Below, one piece after another: positions 34,413-45,900 of a DNA stretch of 64,000 bases; the first letter of the stretch is position 1, and the number at the start of each line of letters is the position of its first letter. The notes below the pieces were generated by a model. The model was not told where the DNA came from, did no database searches, and was given only the letters and a program-made list of their open reading frames with translations. The DNA comes from Axinella damicornis (taxonomy: Eukaryota; Porifera; Demospongiae; Axinellida; Axinellidae), in contig OZ007512.1 in NCBI GenBank assembly GCA_963931865.1, positions 11,354,756 to 11,418,755 on the forward strand, in the 5' to 3' direction. The translations under genes and the position numbers were made by a program.

Positions 34413-35051
34413 CGTCACCTGTGACCAGATGGAAAAATAAGGCGTGGTACTGTCAACGATCAACAAAAAAGTTGCAATACTGTCTCAATTCCAGACCGTA
34501 ACTTGGCGTAAGCGCCCCGCGCGCGCCGTGTGCGTGCGGACTTTGTGGGGTGGGCGGGGCTCGATTTGCAGAGTGAAGAGCAATGCTTTGTTCATAGATA
34601 ATATACCATACTTTATTGGACATAGCTAGTCCCGAAGCCTCTAGACTACTAAATATGTCATTGTGTACTTGATCAATGTCACTCCTTTATAACATTCATT
34701 TTCAATTTCAGCTACTGCTGTAATGTGAACGTCTTGTACTTCTATCAAGTTAATCTGCTATAGCCAGTGACTCCAATCCCACAGCCAGTCTTCCTGCTCC
34801 TGATTTAAATAAATTATGCAGACATAGAAACAAATGCTGTGGATTGCAAATTACTTTGTGGCAATGCAATGCACATCCCCCCGGGGCACTTCCTCAATTA
34901 GAGGTAAAGTCCCCCCCTTGAAACCGTACGTCTAGAGCTATAATACCCCGCGTAACAATGTCTTAACCGCAGTTTATTGAAATTGAAGTTACATCCACTC
35001 AACACACTCTGTGCTGTCACCAGCCACCGGAGGGTCTGGGAACGACACAGC
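34413..35051. other. divergent promoter region between receptor gene and kinase copy
   Basis: The receptor gene starts leftward and the truncated kinase rightward, so this 640-bp spacer probably holds both promoters. A GC-rich patch ('cgccccgcgcgcgccgtg') is at about 34512-34530. The right end ('gaagttacatccactc' to the ATG) is related to the sequence just before gene D. Confidence 0.45.
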
Positions 35052-35522
35052 ATGGCCACTTCAGAGGACGAGCTTGCGCCATTTGCACTGAAGAACGTTC
35101 AAGGACTTGACGCAGGCGAGAGAAAAGGGTTGGGTGCTTATGGAGCGGTGTGCGAAGTCACTCTCAACGGACTTCCTTGCATCGCCAAGCGTCTACACTT
35201 TATGGACCTGAAGGTCCTGGCAAGAGAGAAAGTATGCATTCAGGAAAAACCCCGGCGCAATGAGTGTGTCCTTCACACAGCCAACCAGCAGTCTCCACAA
35301 GTTCACGAGGTTACTGTCTATCACCCAGGTATCATGCAGATCCAGAAAAGGAGGGAAGCTATTGCGAAGATGGGAGACATACTTGAGAACCGCCTCTATC
35401 AGGCACTGGTTATATGTATGCAAGACAGCACTAAGCAACGACCGATCTCACATGAGTTGATGAAAAAGATGTGCACAAGTTATCCCCAAAGTGTGACAGA
35501 ATCTTCCAGTGATGGAGGGAAG
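35052..35522 (+). pseudogene. internally deleted kinase copy
   Basis: The ATG opens a frame matching gene D (MATS-DELAPF start, GLGAYG loop, AKRL lysine). It then jumps from NECVL straight to TANQQ, losing the equivalent of gene D residues about 76-222. That removes HRD and DLG and most of both lobes. The frame is still open for 157 codons and ends at the same GGK|gt donor (gtatgt). The remaining C-lobe has drifted (GDILENRLYQ where D has GDKHCLHPLA). No coiled-coil exon was found downstream. It is probably a decayed tandem duplicate, though a short expressed decoy protein cannot be excluded. Confidence 0.7.
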
Positions 35523-35702
35523 GTATGTGCTGTCACAAGTACAATGTCATAATTATATTGTACGTAGCAAATGTTTAAGGATGTCCTCCTATAAGTGTGA
35601 CTGCATCTTGCATCAGGAGAAGTATTAGTACTACATACAGTCCAATTTCACTTTGAGACAGCACCTAGCCTTCAGCTTAACTATTGCGAACTGCATGCCT
35701 CC

Positions 35703-35794
35703 TAGCCTCATTCCAAGGCTGTCCCATGTGAACAAAATGAAATTTCCGTACTGTAAGCGATGATAAGCTGGCTGATGGCCTGGGAATGAGGCTA
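35703..35794. mobile_element. 92-bp MITE with 'catgcctcc' duplication
   Basis: The ends 'tagcctca' and 'tgaggcta' are inverted, and 'catgcctcc' occurs immediately on both sides. The core has 'gtaagcgatgataagctgg', as in other family members. Confidence 0.85.
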
Positions 35795-36064
35795 CATGCC
35801 TCCAATATTGCATGTTGTATAAACCAGTAGTACAGCAATTTTTAGTATTCTTGCAGTATCCATGGCCACATTCAGTACCAATCAGTAGTGTGACACTGAA
35901 ACTGGATAAGTTATTAGTGAAGGGGGTATCCCTAACTGAACTGTGTAAACTTAATGTCATACCCCCCCTCCCCCCCCCCCCCCCCCCCCGAAGTGATGGC
36001 TTAGCCCCCAATGTCATTCATGTTTCTTTGCTGAGAATAGCAAGTATCTGGTAGCTACCGTAAG

Positions 36065-36590
36065 CGCTCTAAATTTGCGCCACTATAATTCTGCGTCAAA
36101 ATTGACGACGGTAATTTCTAATTTTGCATCAAACTTTATAAAATTTACCTTGTGTCCATTCTACTGTTGTGTCATTTTGAGTGAAGTGTTCAGTGGCCAT
36201 GATGGCTTGTATTGGGTGCGATTGTGGGTGTAAAAAGTGCAAGCAGAAGCTGTAGAAGGCTGGCGATGTCATCTGGCACGGTGGAGACAGTGGATCCTTC
36301 GAGTGCTCGCTGTCGCTACTTGCAAAATCAGTGGACTCTACTACCTTTCGAGGTCTCCGCGATCACCGCTTGAGTTGCTCTGCACTCGAAGTCCAACGAA
36401 TCAGCAGAGGTCCTTCTGTACTTGTAAAGAAGGCTGTACCGATGATTATAGCAGCCATAGTGCTCGCAAACAAACTCTTCCAACAATTTCTAATTATGTG
36501 TCCCATTAAGCAATTTTTCTGAAACGTATTTTCTAATCTTGCGTCGTCTGGAAAAATAATGGTGACGCAAATTCAACACCCCACCCATTA
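36065..36590. mobile_element. dispersed element with inverted ends, copy 2
   Basis: The left 'aaatttgcgcca..attctgcgtc' and right 'gcgtcgtctggaaaaataat' with 'gacgcaaattc' are inverted. The left third matches 12236-12432. Open frames here lack exon character. Confidence 0.55.
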
Positions 36591-36774
36591 AGGTTTCGTG
36601 ATACCAACATACTAGCTAGGTAATCAGGGCAGCACAATGCAAGAGAGAACATAACACAAGTGTTCCAGTTGCAGTGTGCACTCTAAGACCTTAATAGCAC
36701 ATACTACACTTGTGTACTAACAACAGTTGTGTGCTACTCCATGGAATGTAATGTGAAATTGTATTGCCATTAGC

Positions 36775-37200
36775 ATTCAGGTGTGGCACTGAAAGTGAAA
36801 TGCATATCGCTGTGCAGGAATGTGGGTTTAATTTCACTTGGAAACTGTGGCCAAACAATACTCCTACATTATGGGAACTGTATGCTACCAGGGCTGTTGT
36901 ATGAAGCACTAGTACAGCAAGTTTCAGTACGGAATAATAGTCAGACTTGTGAGAATAATAGGCATTAGTCTCACATTACAGCTTCCTGTTTGCATAGCCT
37001 AGTTCCAAGGCCAAAGATATTGCACACGAAATGATTAATGCCCCATCATAATTATGTAGCAGGATACATTATCACATATCCTGCAAAATTTACAGCCACA
37101 ATGTTTCCAGGCCTTGACACATCAACAGGTAATCACCAGCAAGCAACGATTTTTAATTCTCTGTAAGTTTCTGGACAATCTGTGTCCACTAAACCATAAC
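36775..37200. repeat. segmental duplication, copy 1
   Basis: It is homologous in direct orientation to 41583-42020 (shared 'gaaatgcatatcgct', 'gaagcactagtacagcaag', 'atgccccatca'). Each copy lies about 1-1.5 kb downstream of a kinase exon (35052 and 39992). The duplication therefore covered the kinase exon and its downstream intron. Confidence 0.75.
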
Positions 37201-37626
37201 CTTGGAGAGAAATACCAAGCATAGTTGGGAGTAATATAATATAGGTCTACTTTGAAAGCATAATAGGCATGAATGACGAGCATAAGCAAAACAAGTATAT
37301 AGGGCTTACTGATCCTGTAAAATCATAATGAAAAGAACACAACTGTTGGTACACAAGGGGTTGAGTTACTACCACAATGTATTGAGTGGGAGAGTCCACT
37401 GCAACTGAGCTAATTAATGGCTTGTTTCAACTCGGTTCTTTTTGCAGTGGCATGCATGCTGTGCGTATGCACCTTATGGAGACAGTTGCTACTGCTCCGT
37501 GTTGCACTGGATTGAAAAATACAACAGAATTACAATCTTCCACCTTGCATATCAAATTACAATGATTGTGGTGGTACACTATTGGCCGAACGAAATTAAT
37601 AAAATTTACAATGACATAAGTCTTAC

Positions 37627-37843
37627 CAAAAATTTCTGAGGGGGTTGGCAATCTAAACCTAAGAAGGATTTGTTTGTCTTCCAGGTTCAGGAGATACATA
37701 CTGACATCCCCTTCTCCACCAACAATCTGGTTTACCAGCTCAGTCTGATTATCTACCATGACCTCCACCATTTCCCTCACTACTGTGGATAACAGTAGTG
37801 GGGGGTGGACCACCCGCCATCCATGGTCCTTGACTACCATCAT
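37627..37843 (-). CDS. orphan candidate exon, unknown product
   Basis: On the minus strand, a 217-nt open stretch lies between a good acceptor (ttgctgcag) and donor (ggtaagac). It reads MMVVKDHGWRVV... and contains ELVNQIVGGEGDVSMYLL. I do not recognise the family and found no partner exons nearby. It could be one exon of a minus-strand gene between the truncated kinase and gene D, or chance. The phase at its donor is 1. Confidence 0.3.
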
Positions 37844-38019
37844 CTGCAGCAACTGCAAGGGAGTCATTCAACAGTCAAGCCTCAATGGAAGACACACACT
37901 CTGATACAGAGTAGCCTTGCTACCAGGTCTCCTGGGAACAGGGTCACCTCTGGGATCGCTCTTGGGAGAGTCGTATCACTAGTTGTGTGTGTATGTAGGG
38001 AAGGCAAAGCCCCTTGACA

Positions 38020-39440
38020 ATTTGAGCAGAAAAGTCCATCAAACTTATTATAAGAATGTATATACACTCTCTGCAGTGACTGTAAGTGCTAATATGGCAT
38101 TCAACATCGAACTACACATAGCTATTTGGTGCATAATTATAGGCCTCAACATATGAAGCAAAGAATTTGTCTGTCATTTTACTTGGTATTAATGTTAGTT
38201 TTGTAATGTTCGTGTACTCTGTTGTTCTGTATTTAAGTCTAGCAGTCTAAGTATTGTCACACATGGATCCATGGTTCTATATACAAAAGGTTTGCCATCA
38301 ATCTACATGCACTAGATATCAAAATGCTATCTAGAACAGACTCAGATTGGAGAGGTGGGTTGGAATGAAGGTGATCAAAGACATACAAACTCAGAGGATA
38401 TGGTATTAAGCAATTGGAAGTACAAGGATTGTATACAGTGCATGGTCTAATTCATAATGTATAACTTTCGCCACTGATATACAGCTCTCACAATTATGGC
38501 TAAGCGTTACCTGTGACATTAATTTTAGCAAGATCCAGAGAAGAGGTGTCTAAGGGTTTTCCTGGAATTTGGAGCTCTTATTTAGAATTGCATAACTAAT
38601 AATTTGCAATACATGTCATCACGATACACAGTCACAACACTCAGTACATGTCACCAGGTTTATCAATGTATATAATTATCGCATGTGTGCAATTCACTGC
38701 ATTGACAACACTTGCAGGACATCTTTACTAACAAATTAATTATTGCATACAATAGAAATAGGCTGATGGGCTGACTTTAGATGTAGCATCTGGGTCAGAC
38801 TCCGATACATAGCTAGTCCAGGAGTACTACTGCTACTAAATTTCATTTGTGCACTTGATGTTACTTCTCCATAACATTCAGTTTCAGTTAACGGTACTGC
38901 TGTGATGTGTGTAACCCAAAATGGCTTTCAAGCCTCCTTGGGTTTTTGGTCTACATTTTGTGACTGGTGAAACTACAAACATCTAGCTATAGTAGCAATT
39001 CACTATTATTATAGCTAAATGTCTCATTAGCAGGCAATTGCAATATATATAATTCTTGCAGGAATCCCACAAGACAATCACTGAACCAGATTAATAACCA
39101 AGTGTTTTAGCTAATTCCTCCAGCAGTAATTCTGATTCAGATGGAACTGCACCTGATGAGAACAGAGATGTATGATGCATGGTTAACAGTGTGGGGTTGA
39201 GAGCATTATGATGACATTGTTGGAGACAATCTTATGCATCTGCAGCTGATGCCTGCAGCAAGAAGCTGAGTTGCCAGTTGGAACAGAGTATGCACAACAC
39301 TAAGGGAGATATTCACTTCATGCGTGTAATATACATAGCATTTCCACGCCCCTCCCCTCTTCCTTCCCGTGCACCTTTTCCCTATTCATGCTCTTCCTCT
39401 TCCCTCTTCTGCTATAATATTATATCTCACCTTGTAACTT
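38020..39440. other. AT-rich spacer, nothing recognised
   Basis: No exon-like frame, no clear repeat pair and no RNA gene seen. Short open frames here are compositional. Confidence 0.5.
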
Positions 39441-39442
39441 CT

Positions 39443-39797
39443 ACTCTATTGGAAACTATACTTGCACGACCACACCTGCCTGCCGCTGTACCATGGGAAT
39501 GATGCCTTGAAATTTGCTGGAGATGTCTGATTAATTAATTAATTCCTTTGGTCCTTTATTGTATATTAAACTTTATCTTCTTTTGTACAGTAGTCTTATT
39601 CTGTTATCTACTGTATAATGTAACATTGTTACATTAATTTAAACACGTATACTGTTTTACTGTCATAGAAAATAATGAGGGTGATGAGCATTGTTTTCTT
39701 ATTAATTAATTGACCTCTCCAGCAAATTTCAAGGCATCATTCCCTTGGTACAGCGGCAGGCAGGTGTGGTCGTGCAAGTATAGTTTCCAATAGCCCC
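39443..39797. mobile_element. 355-bp element with about 100-bp inverted arms
   Basis: The left 'ctattggaaactatacttgc' to 'ccttgaaatttgctggaga' is repeated in reverse complement at 39700-39797. The arms enclose an AT-rich core with 'taattaattaatt'. It sits 200 bp upstream of the gene D start codon. Confidence 0.85.
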
Positions 39798-39842
39798 CGT
39801 CGCCCGCCGGATACATTCCTCGAAACTAGAGTAAAATGCTCT

Positions 39843-39881
39843 CCCCCCCCGGCCCCCCCCCCCCCCCCCCCCCCCCCCCTC
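39843..39881. repeat. poly-C tract
   Basis: Eight C, GG, then 29 C, about 110 bp upstream of the gene D ATG. It is a quadruplex/i-motif candidate on the promoter side. Confidence 0.85.
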
Positions 39882-39991
39882 CCCTCCCCTCCCGAAACAG
39901 CATGCACCACCCACCTGAAACCCTAGTTGAAGTTACATCCACTCATAAACTCTCTGTGCGGTCTGGGAACGACGCTAAAATACAACTGAAT

Positions 39992-42900
39992 ATGGCCACA
40001 TCAGATGACGAGCTTGCGCCATTTGTGCTGATGAACGTGCAAGGACTTGACGCAGGCGAGAGAAAAGGGTCGGGTGCTTATGGAGCGGTGTACGAAGTCA
40101 CGGTCAACGGAGCTCCGTGCATTGCCAAGCGCCTACACGATATACTAGTGGACCCGCGTGTCCCGGCAAGAGAGAAGAATTGCATCCAGAAAAAATTCCA
40201 CAATGAGTGTGTCCTTCTGAGCAAATTGCGGCATCCACATATTGTGCACTTCGTTGGGGTTCACTACGGAGAGAACCTCTCCCTGATCATGGAGTGTCTC
40301 CACACCGATCTTGCCAGCTTGCTGGAAGACCGTTTCATGAAGAGGGTTATCATTCCTTTATCCACCAAGCTCTCCATTCTTCTTGATGTCTCGTATGGAC
40401 TGTTATACCTCCACACGCACTCTCCAAGTATCATCCATCGTGACCTCACTGCACCAAATATTCTGGTGACTGATGATATGCGAGCCAAAATAGCTGACCT
40501 TGGAGTATCAAAGCTCCTAGATCCGCACACACAGGCCACTAAAACTCAGACCAGGGGACCTGGAACTTACTTTTACATGCCGCCCGAAGCATTACGAGAA
40601 ACAGCACTTTACAGCTTGAAATTGGATATCTTTTCGTTCGGGCATCTCATATTGTACACGGCCAACCAACAGTTTCCACAAGTTCACGAACTTACCGTCT
40701 ATCACCCAGGTATCGTGCAGATCCTGAAGAGGAGGGAAGCCTTTGCCAGGATGGGAGACAAGCACTGTCTCCATCCACTGGCCACCCAGTGTTTACAAGA
40801 CGTACCCGAGCAACGACCGAGCACATATGAGTTGAATGAAAGTTTGAAATGGCTGTGCACAAGTTATCCCCGAAGTGTGGCAGAATTTTCCAGTGATGGA
40901 GGAAAGGTATGAAGTACATGGGTATATAGCTATATACCATGGCATAGTCTCTCACTAATACGTCCCCTTCAAGTAAACAACCTTGCTCCCTCCTCATTAA
41001 CCCCCAAGTTCTAACATGGGTTTGCCCCATGGTGATTGTCTTCCAGAATATCTCAACTACACGTGCATAATTATAGTATATACATTATAGTCCGTGAATC
41101 TTTTGAGTTATTTAGAAAATCTGGTTTGATGATATCTATCAGCTTAGCCAATGAAGTAATCAATCTTTCATGGTGGTTTCATGTCCCTCTGAGGATGTAC
41201 ATAATAGAACCACCCAGTCTTCCCTTCATCTCCACTCACCAAAAGCATATCTACGTATGCTGTTGCCACTGACAATGCGAGTTGTCTCGCTGCCTGATCT
41301 ATAGCTAGATCTGTAAAAAGTAACAGCATACTCGGGAAATTTCTCGTGGCACATGACCACTGTTGTTGCTGTCCTTCTGGAAAGCTATGCAGCAAAGTCG
41401 TTATTAGCTCTTGCTGCAGCCATACTAATTTGTGGGGGCATATAGTTGAGTGACTATCCAAGCAAAACCTCCTCCCCACTTTAGCATTATAGCGTCCAAA
41501 CTAGTAGGCGCATGATTGGGAGGCTACAGTACACGTCATGAGTGCAGGAGATACTCAAAATCGGCCATTCATGGGATTTTGAGCATTCAGGTGCAATACT
41601 GAAAATGAAATGCATATCGCTATGCAGGAATGTGGGTTTAATTCACTTGGAGACTAAACAATACTCCTGAACTGCATGCCACCAAGGCTGTTGTATGAAG
41701 CACTAGTACAGCAAGTTTCAGTATGGGAATAACAAGGGAAGATATTCAGATTTAATGGGCATTAGTCTCATGTTACAGCTCACTGCCTAGTTCCCAGGCA
41801 AAAGAAATTGTACACAAAATATATAGTCAATGCCCCATCACATGTAGCAGGATCCATCATCATCAAATCCTGCAAAAGTACATCCACAATGTTTCCATGG
41901 CAGATCAAGGCCTTGACACATCAATCGGCAGTAACAATCTTCTCTTTAAGACTATATTATGTTTCTGTCATGCTACAATACAGTATACAGACAATTCTTC
42001 TGTCCACTAAACCGTAACCTTGGATGGGAGTAATAGGTCAACTTTGAAAGGATAATAGGCATAATGCGTCAAGGCCTATTCAGTACTTGTTTTGTTTGCA
42101 GTGGGGATCTCCGAACCGAAGTGTGGATGTTTAGCATTAAGCTCTGACCCCTCCTCCTCTCCCTTCCTTAAGTATCTGCAAGCATCATGCCCTCAACCCC
42201 CCACCCCCATGACGTCATTTTGATGCTAAGCATACACTGAATCAGCTTGTAGACGCTCTCTATAAGAATCTTAGGCGGCAACTGGAAACATCTGAAGTAT
42301 GTACATGTATGACTGTAAACTGTTATGCTATATATCTTCCAATCACAAATTGGCTATCATATTGCATAATCCCATTAAAAATTATCATTCCAGCAGCTTT
42401 AACCCTTTAACCACCGAATTCTTCCCACCAAGACAACACATTTTCATGCATTCAGCGCACACCACTTTCGTAGGTACTCCTCTCCCACAGCATTCGCTCC
42501 TCAGCGGCCAAACTTGGTGGGGCCCGCACACATGGAGAGACCTCTCTGGCAATACCGTTAATGATATTCATGACCCCCCACAAGCCCAGCAATCGGAGGT
42601 CAAAGGAGGATGTCAGCCGGATTTTCGCCCAGCATTTCCCTAAACTTGGGCCAGATCTGACTGATGGCACACCTTACACCACCAATTTGCAGGTTTTCTT
42701 GAGGCCCTGGGTGGGGTCTATGAATATCATTAGAATCAAAAATTCTCGGGTCAATGAATCTCATTAAAATCAAAAGACGCCCACGACAGGCCGAAGGGGG
42801 GGCTGCCGCCCCCCCTTCGAAACCCCCCCCGCTTGTACGTTTAGTGGGGGAGGCGCGCCGAAATCTGACCAAATTTTTGAGTTCGTGCCTTAAAGTCGTC

Positions 42901-45900
42901 CCTAGGCCCTCTGAAGACTTTTTGGTCTCTTTTTGGACTGGCGAGAAGCCCTACAAGTGCATAGGGTCTAAATGACGCATTTATGCGTCAATAGGGCTTA
43001 AAGGGTTAAGTTGCACTTCTGCAAGTAGGAGAAAGATGAAGTGGTACCAGACTCCCTAACCAAAGGGGGAATTGGCAATGTGATGTTGCTATTGCTTTTA
43101 TTAACTCTTGAATGTTGACACAGAAATAAAACATTTCTGTATCATGGTTGTTCTGAAGCTATGCAGTACGAACGAACCATGTTAATGGTTATTCTCATCA
43201 GAATGTTGTATATATCACGTGCACTGCTGCACAGGTAACTTGTCTCCAGAGAGATATCAGTAGGCTTGAGGCACAGAAAGCTCAAATGGAGCGACTGCAT
43301 CTGGACAGGGAGAGGCAGATGAGGGGACTCTTAGCGGAGGCTGCAAGGAACCAGCAGACTCAAAAGATGGAAGTTGACAAACTGAAAACTCAGGTGAGTA
43401 GATGTTTGTTTGAGATAGAAGCTCAGTAGAGTTAGTTTGGGTAAGATACACTTGAGTTTGACTACCATACCGTAGTTGCTTATTATTAGGCGCATGCACA
43501 TATATCTCAACAGGAAGGAAATACATAGGCACCTATAAGTCAGATGCACTTAATTTCAAATGGCACTCCTCGAATAGGAAGTGCACTTCATTTCGAATTA
43601 TAGCTTTTTCCACTCCGTAGATTGAAAACGGCAGAGTTTCTTGAAGAAGACTTCAGCGCTTAATAACGAGCAGCCGAGACGAGAGTTGAACCTGCGCCTA
43701 GCAGCAAATATGCACCTATAAGTGAGCTGCGCCTAATAAGGAGCAACCACGGTAGTTACATACAATTAGTAGCCATGTGTCATACCCAGTCTAACTGTAT
43801 AATGCCTATCAATATCTCAAAGATATGTATGCTGTTTGCACAGTAACATCATACTGTGATACTATGGTAAGGAAGCCTTTGGAAGTTTGAATTCAGTAAA
43901 ATTTAGCCATGCAGGAGACACAGAGAGATGGTGATAATAGATACCTATTACCCATACAGGTTGCTGACGTGGGTAAGCTCAACAGTGAATTGGTTTCAGA
44001 GAAGGAACGACTGAGGAAGGAGCTGGAGAAAGCAAGAAGTGAATCGGGGACATTGAGGAGGAAGAGGGTATCATCTGAAAAAGTTAGCAGCTACTCTGAT
44101 ATAATGTGAGGCAGCTTATGCCTACCATTAGCAGCTTGAATATATATAAGTAGCTATGTGTGGCATGTTTATGGCATGCAAATCTCTGCCCACCACACAA
44201 CAGCCTGAGGATGGATTTGAAGTCAAGGCCATGATGTATAAACATCTGTACGAGGAAATGAAAAGCAAGAATGCTGTAAGTGCATGAAAAATGCTGCAAG
44301 AGCCGTTTGAGCAAAATCAAGGGAATTGAACTTTCTCCTGACAGTCTGCATACTGACAGCATGCAGTGTTTTTTCAGTCCTTTAGTAATAGGCAGATCTG
44401 CTATCTGCTACGTATGAGTTCTGTCCATGTGGTGATTGGCTAGAAATGAAGTTTACTCACACATTCATAGGCCACGCTACAGAAAAAATGTGGTCAGGTA
44501 TCCATTGTTTGCGCACGTACGGCAATCCCGGTATATACTTCCATAAGGTTTACGACGGACCATATCTGGACAAAGTCTCAATGTAAACTATTCTTCCTTT
44601 CCCAAATGACACCCAAGCATGCGCTCTTCAGTGAGATGGGAGTGCATGCAGCAATACTGGCCTTCTGATCTTACTGCGTTTTTCTTACTTCCTGCAACAT
44701 AGTTCGAAAACTGGATGTAGAATCTCGGCCAATCAAACTTGAGGTCTAAACGCCACACCCAGTTTGCAATTTGCGGCATGCATTTAGACACACATTGGTC
44801 TTGTGCCCAGACCCTGAAATGAGACAAACCACAGATCTGATCGGCCAAGGTTCTTCATCCGATTTTGAAATTGTGTTGCAAGAACTCAGAAAAACACAGT
44901 ACTTCTCTTGTCTGTTGCCATAGATGGCATACAATCATGTAACTTGCCCCTCCCCTTTGGGGAAAGTAGAGAAGATGATGGTCAAGTTCAAATTCACACT
45001 GCTATCTTCGACAGTACGGAAAATAGAAAGGGACATCTGCAATTGTACGAGATTCAACTAGATCCCAAGGTTTTCTGCGGATCGTCACGCATTTGCGGAT
45101 GCCTGACCACTTTCTCTTTCTGTGTGGCGTGGGAATGTAAAGTATAATGCCTCAATGATCAAATTAGGGGTGTGGTTATCTAGTCTGGATATTATTAGTG
45201 CACATATTTCCGGGATCGTTTCTGAGTAGTTTCATGTTCGTGTAGTGCACATACACTTTGTACAGATGCTAGAACAAGGCTACCCCAACCTAATTTAGTT
45301 ACATGACAGTGATACAATCTCTGTACGTATGATTGCACAAAAATGTCCATGGACTGCACAGGAGAAACTAGCTGTAGATACAGGACTGGATGGGCACCGT
45401 CATCGTCAAAGTTGCTCCGTGATTGTACTGTCCACATGCCATTTGAGTCCATTTGAAGTTTCCTTTTCAGCAATTCCCTTGTATAGAGGAGTGCTAGTAG
45501 GTGTGGTCTATGCAGGAAATAATGTAATACTCAAAAGTGAAGTGGTCCCATGACGGGATTGAAAGGTGTGTGGATGGTGCGATCACGGAGCAACATTGAC
45601 GTCGACAGTGCCTGTCTCTACAGTTAGTTTCACCTATGCTGGCCATGTTGTTATCGGAGAATATCCTGTAGGATCTACAAATGCAGGTGGAGATTCTGGA
45701 GTGTTACAGGCCACACAGAGAGCTTGTGTATAACGAGCCTCGAGTTCGACACAACACTTACCCAGCTGATAGCTACTCACTAACACAGCATCGTGTGAGT
45801 TACTCATGCAACTATACTACAATCATGTTCTCACTTGTCAAGTTTGTGCTAAGCGGCCAAATTGCCAATTCCCATACAACAAAGTGACCTCTGTGTACAA

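Noticed and set aside
36237..36522. Plus-strand frames resembling short exons after the deleted kinase
   Set aside because: They lie within a dispersed element with inverted ends and have no coiled-coil character like the tails of genes D-F.
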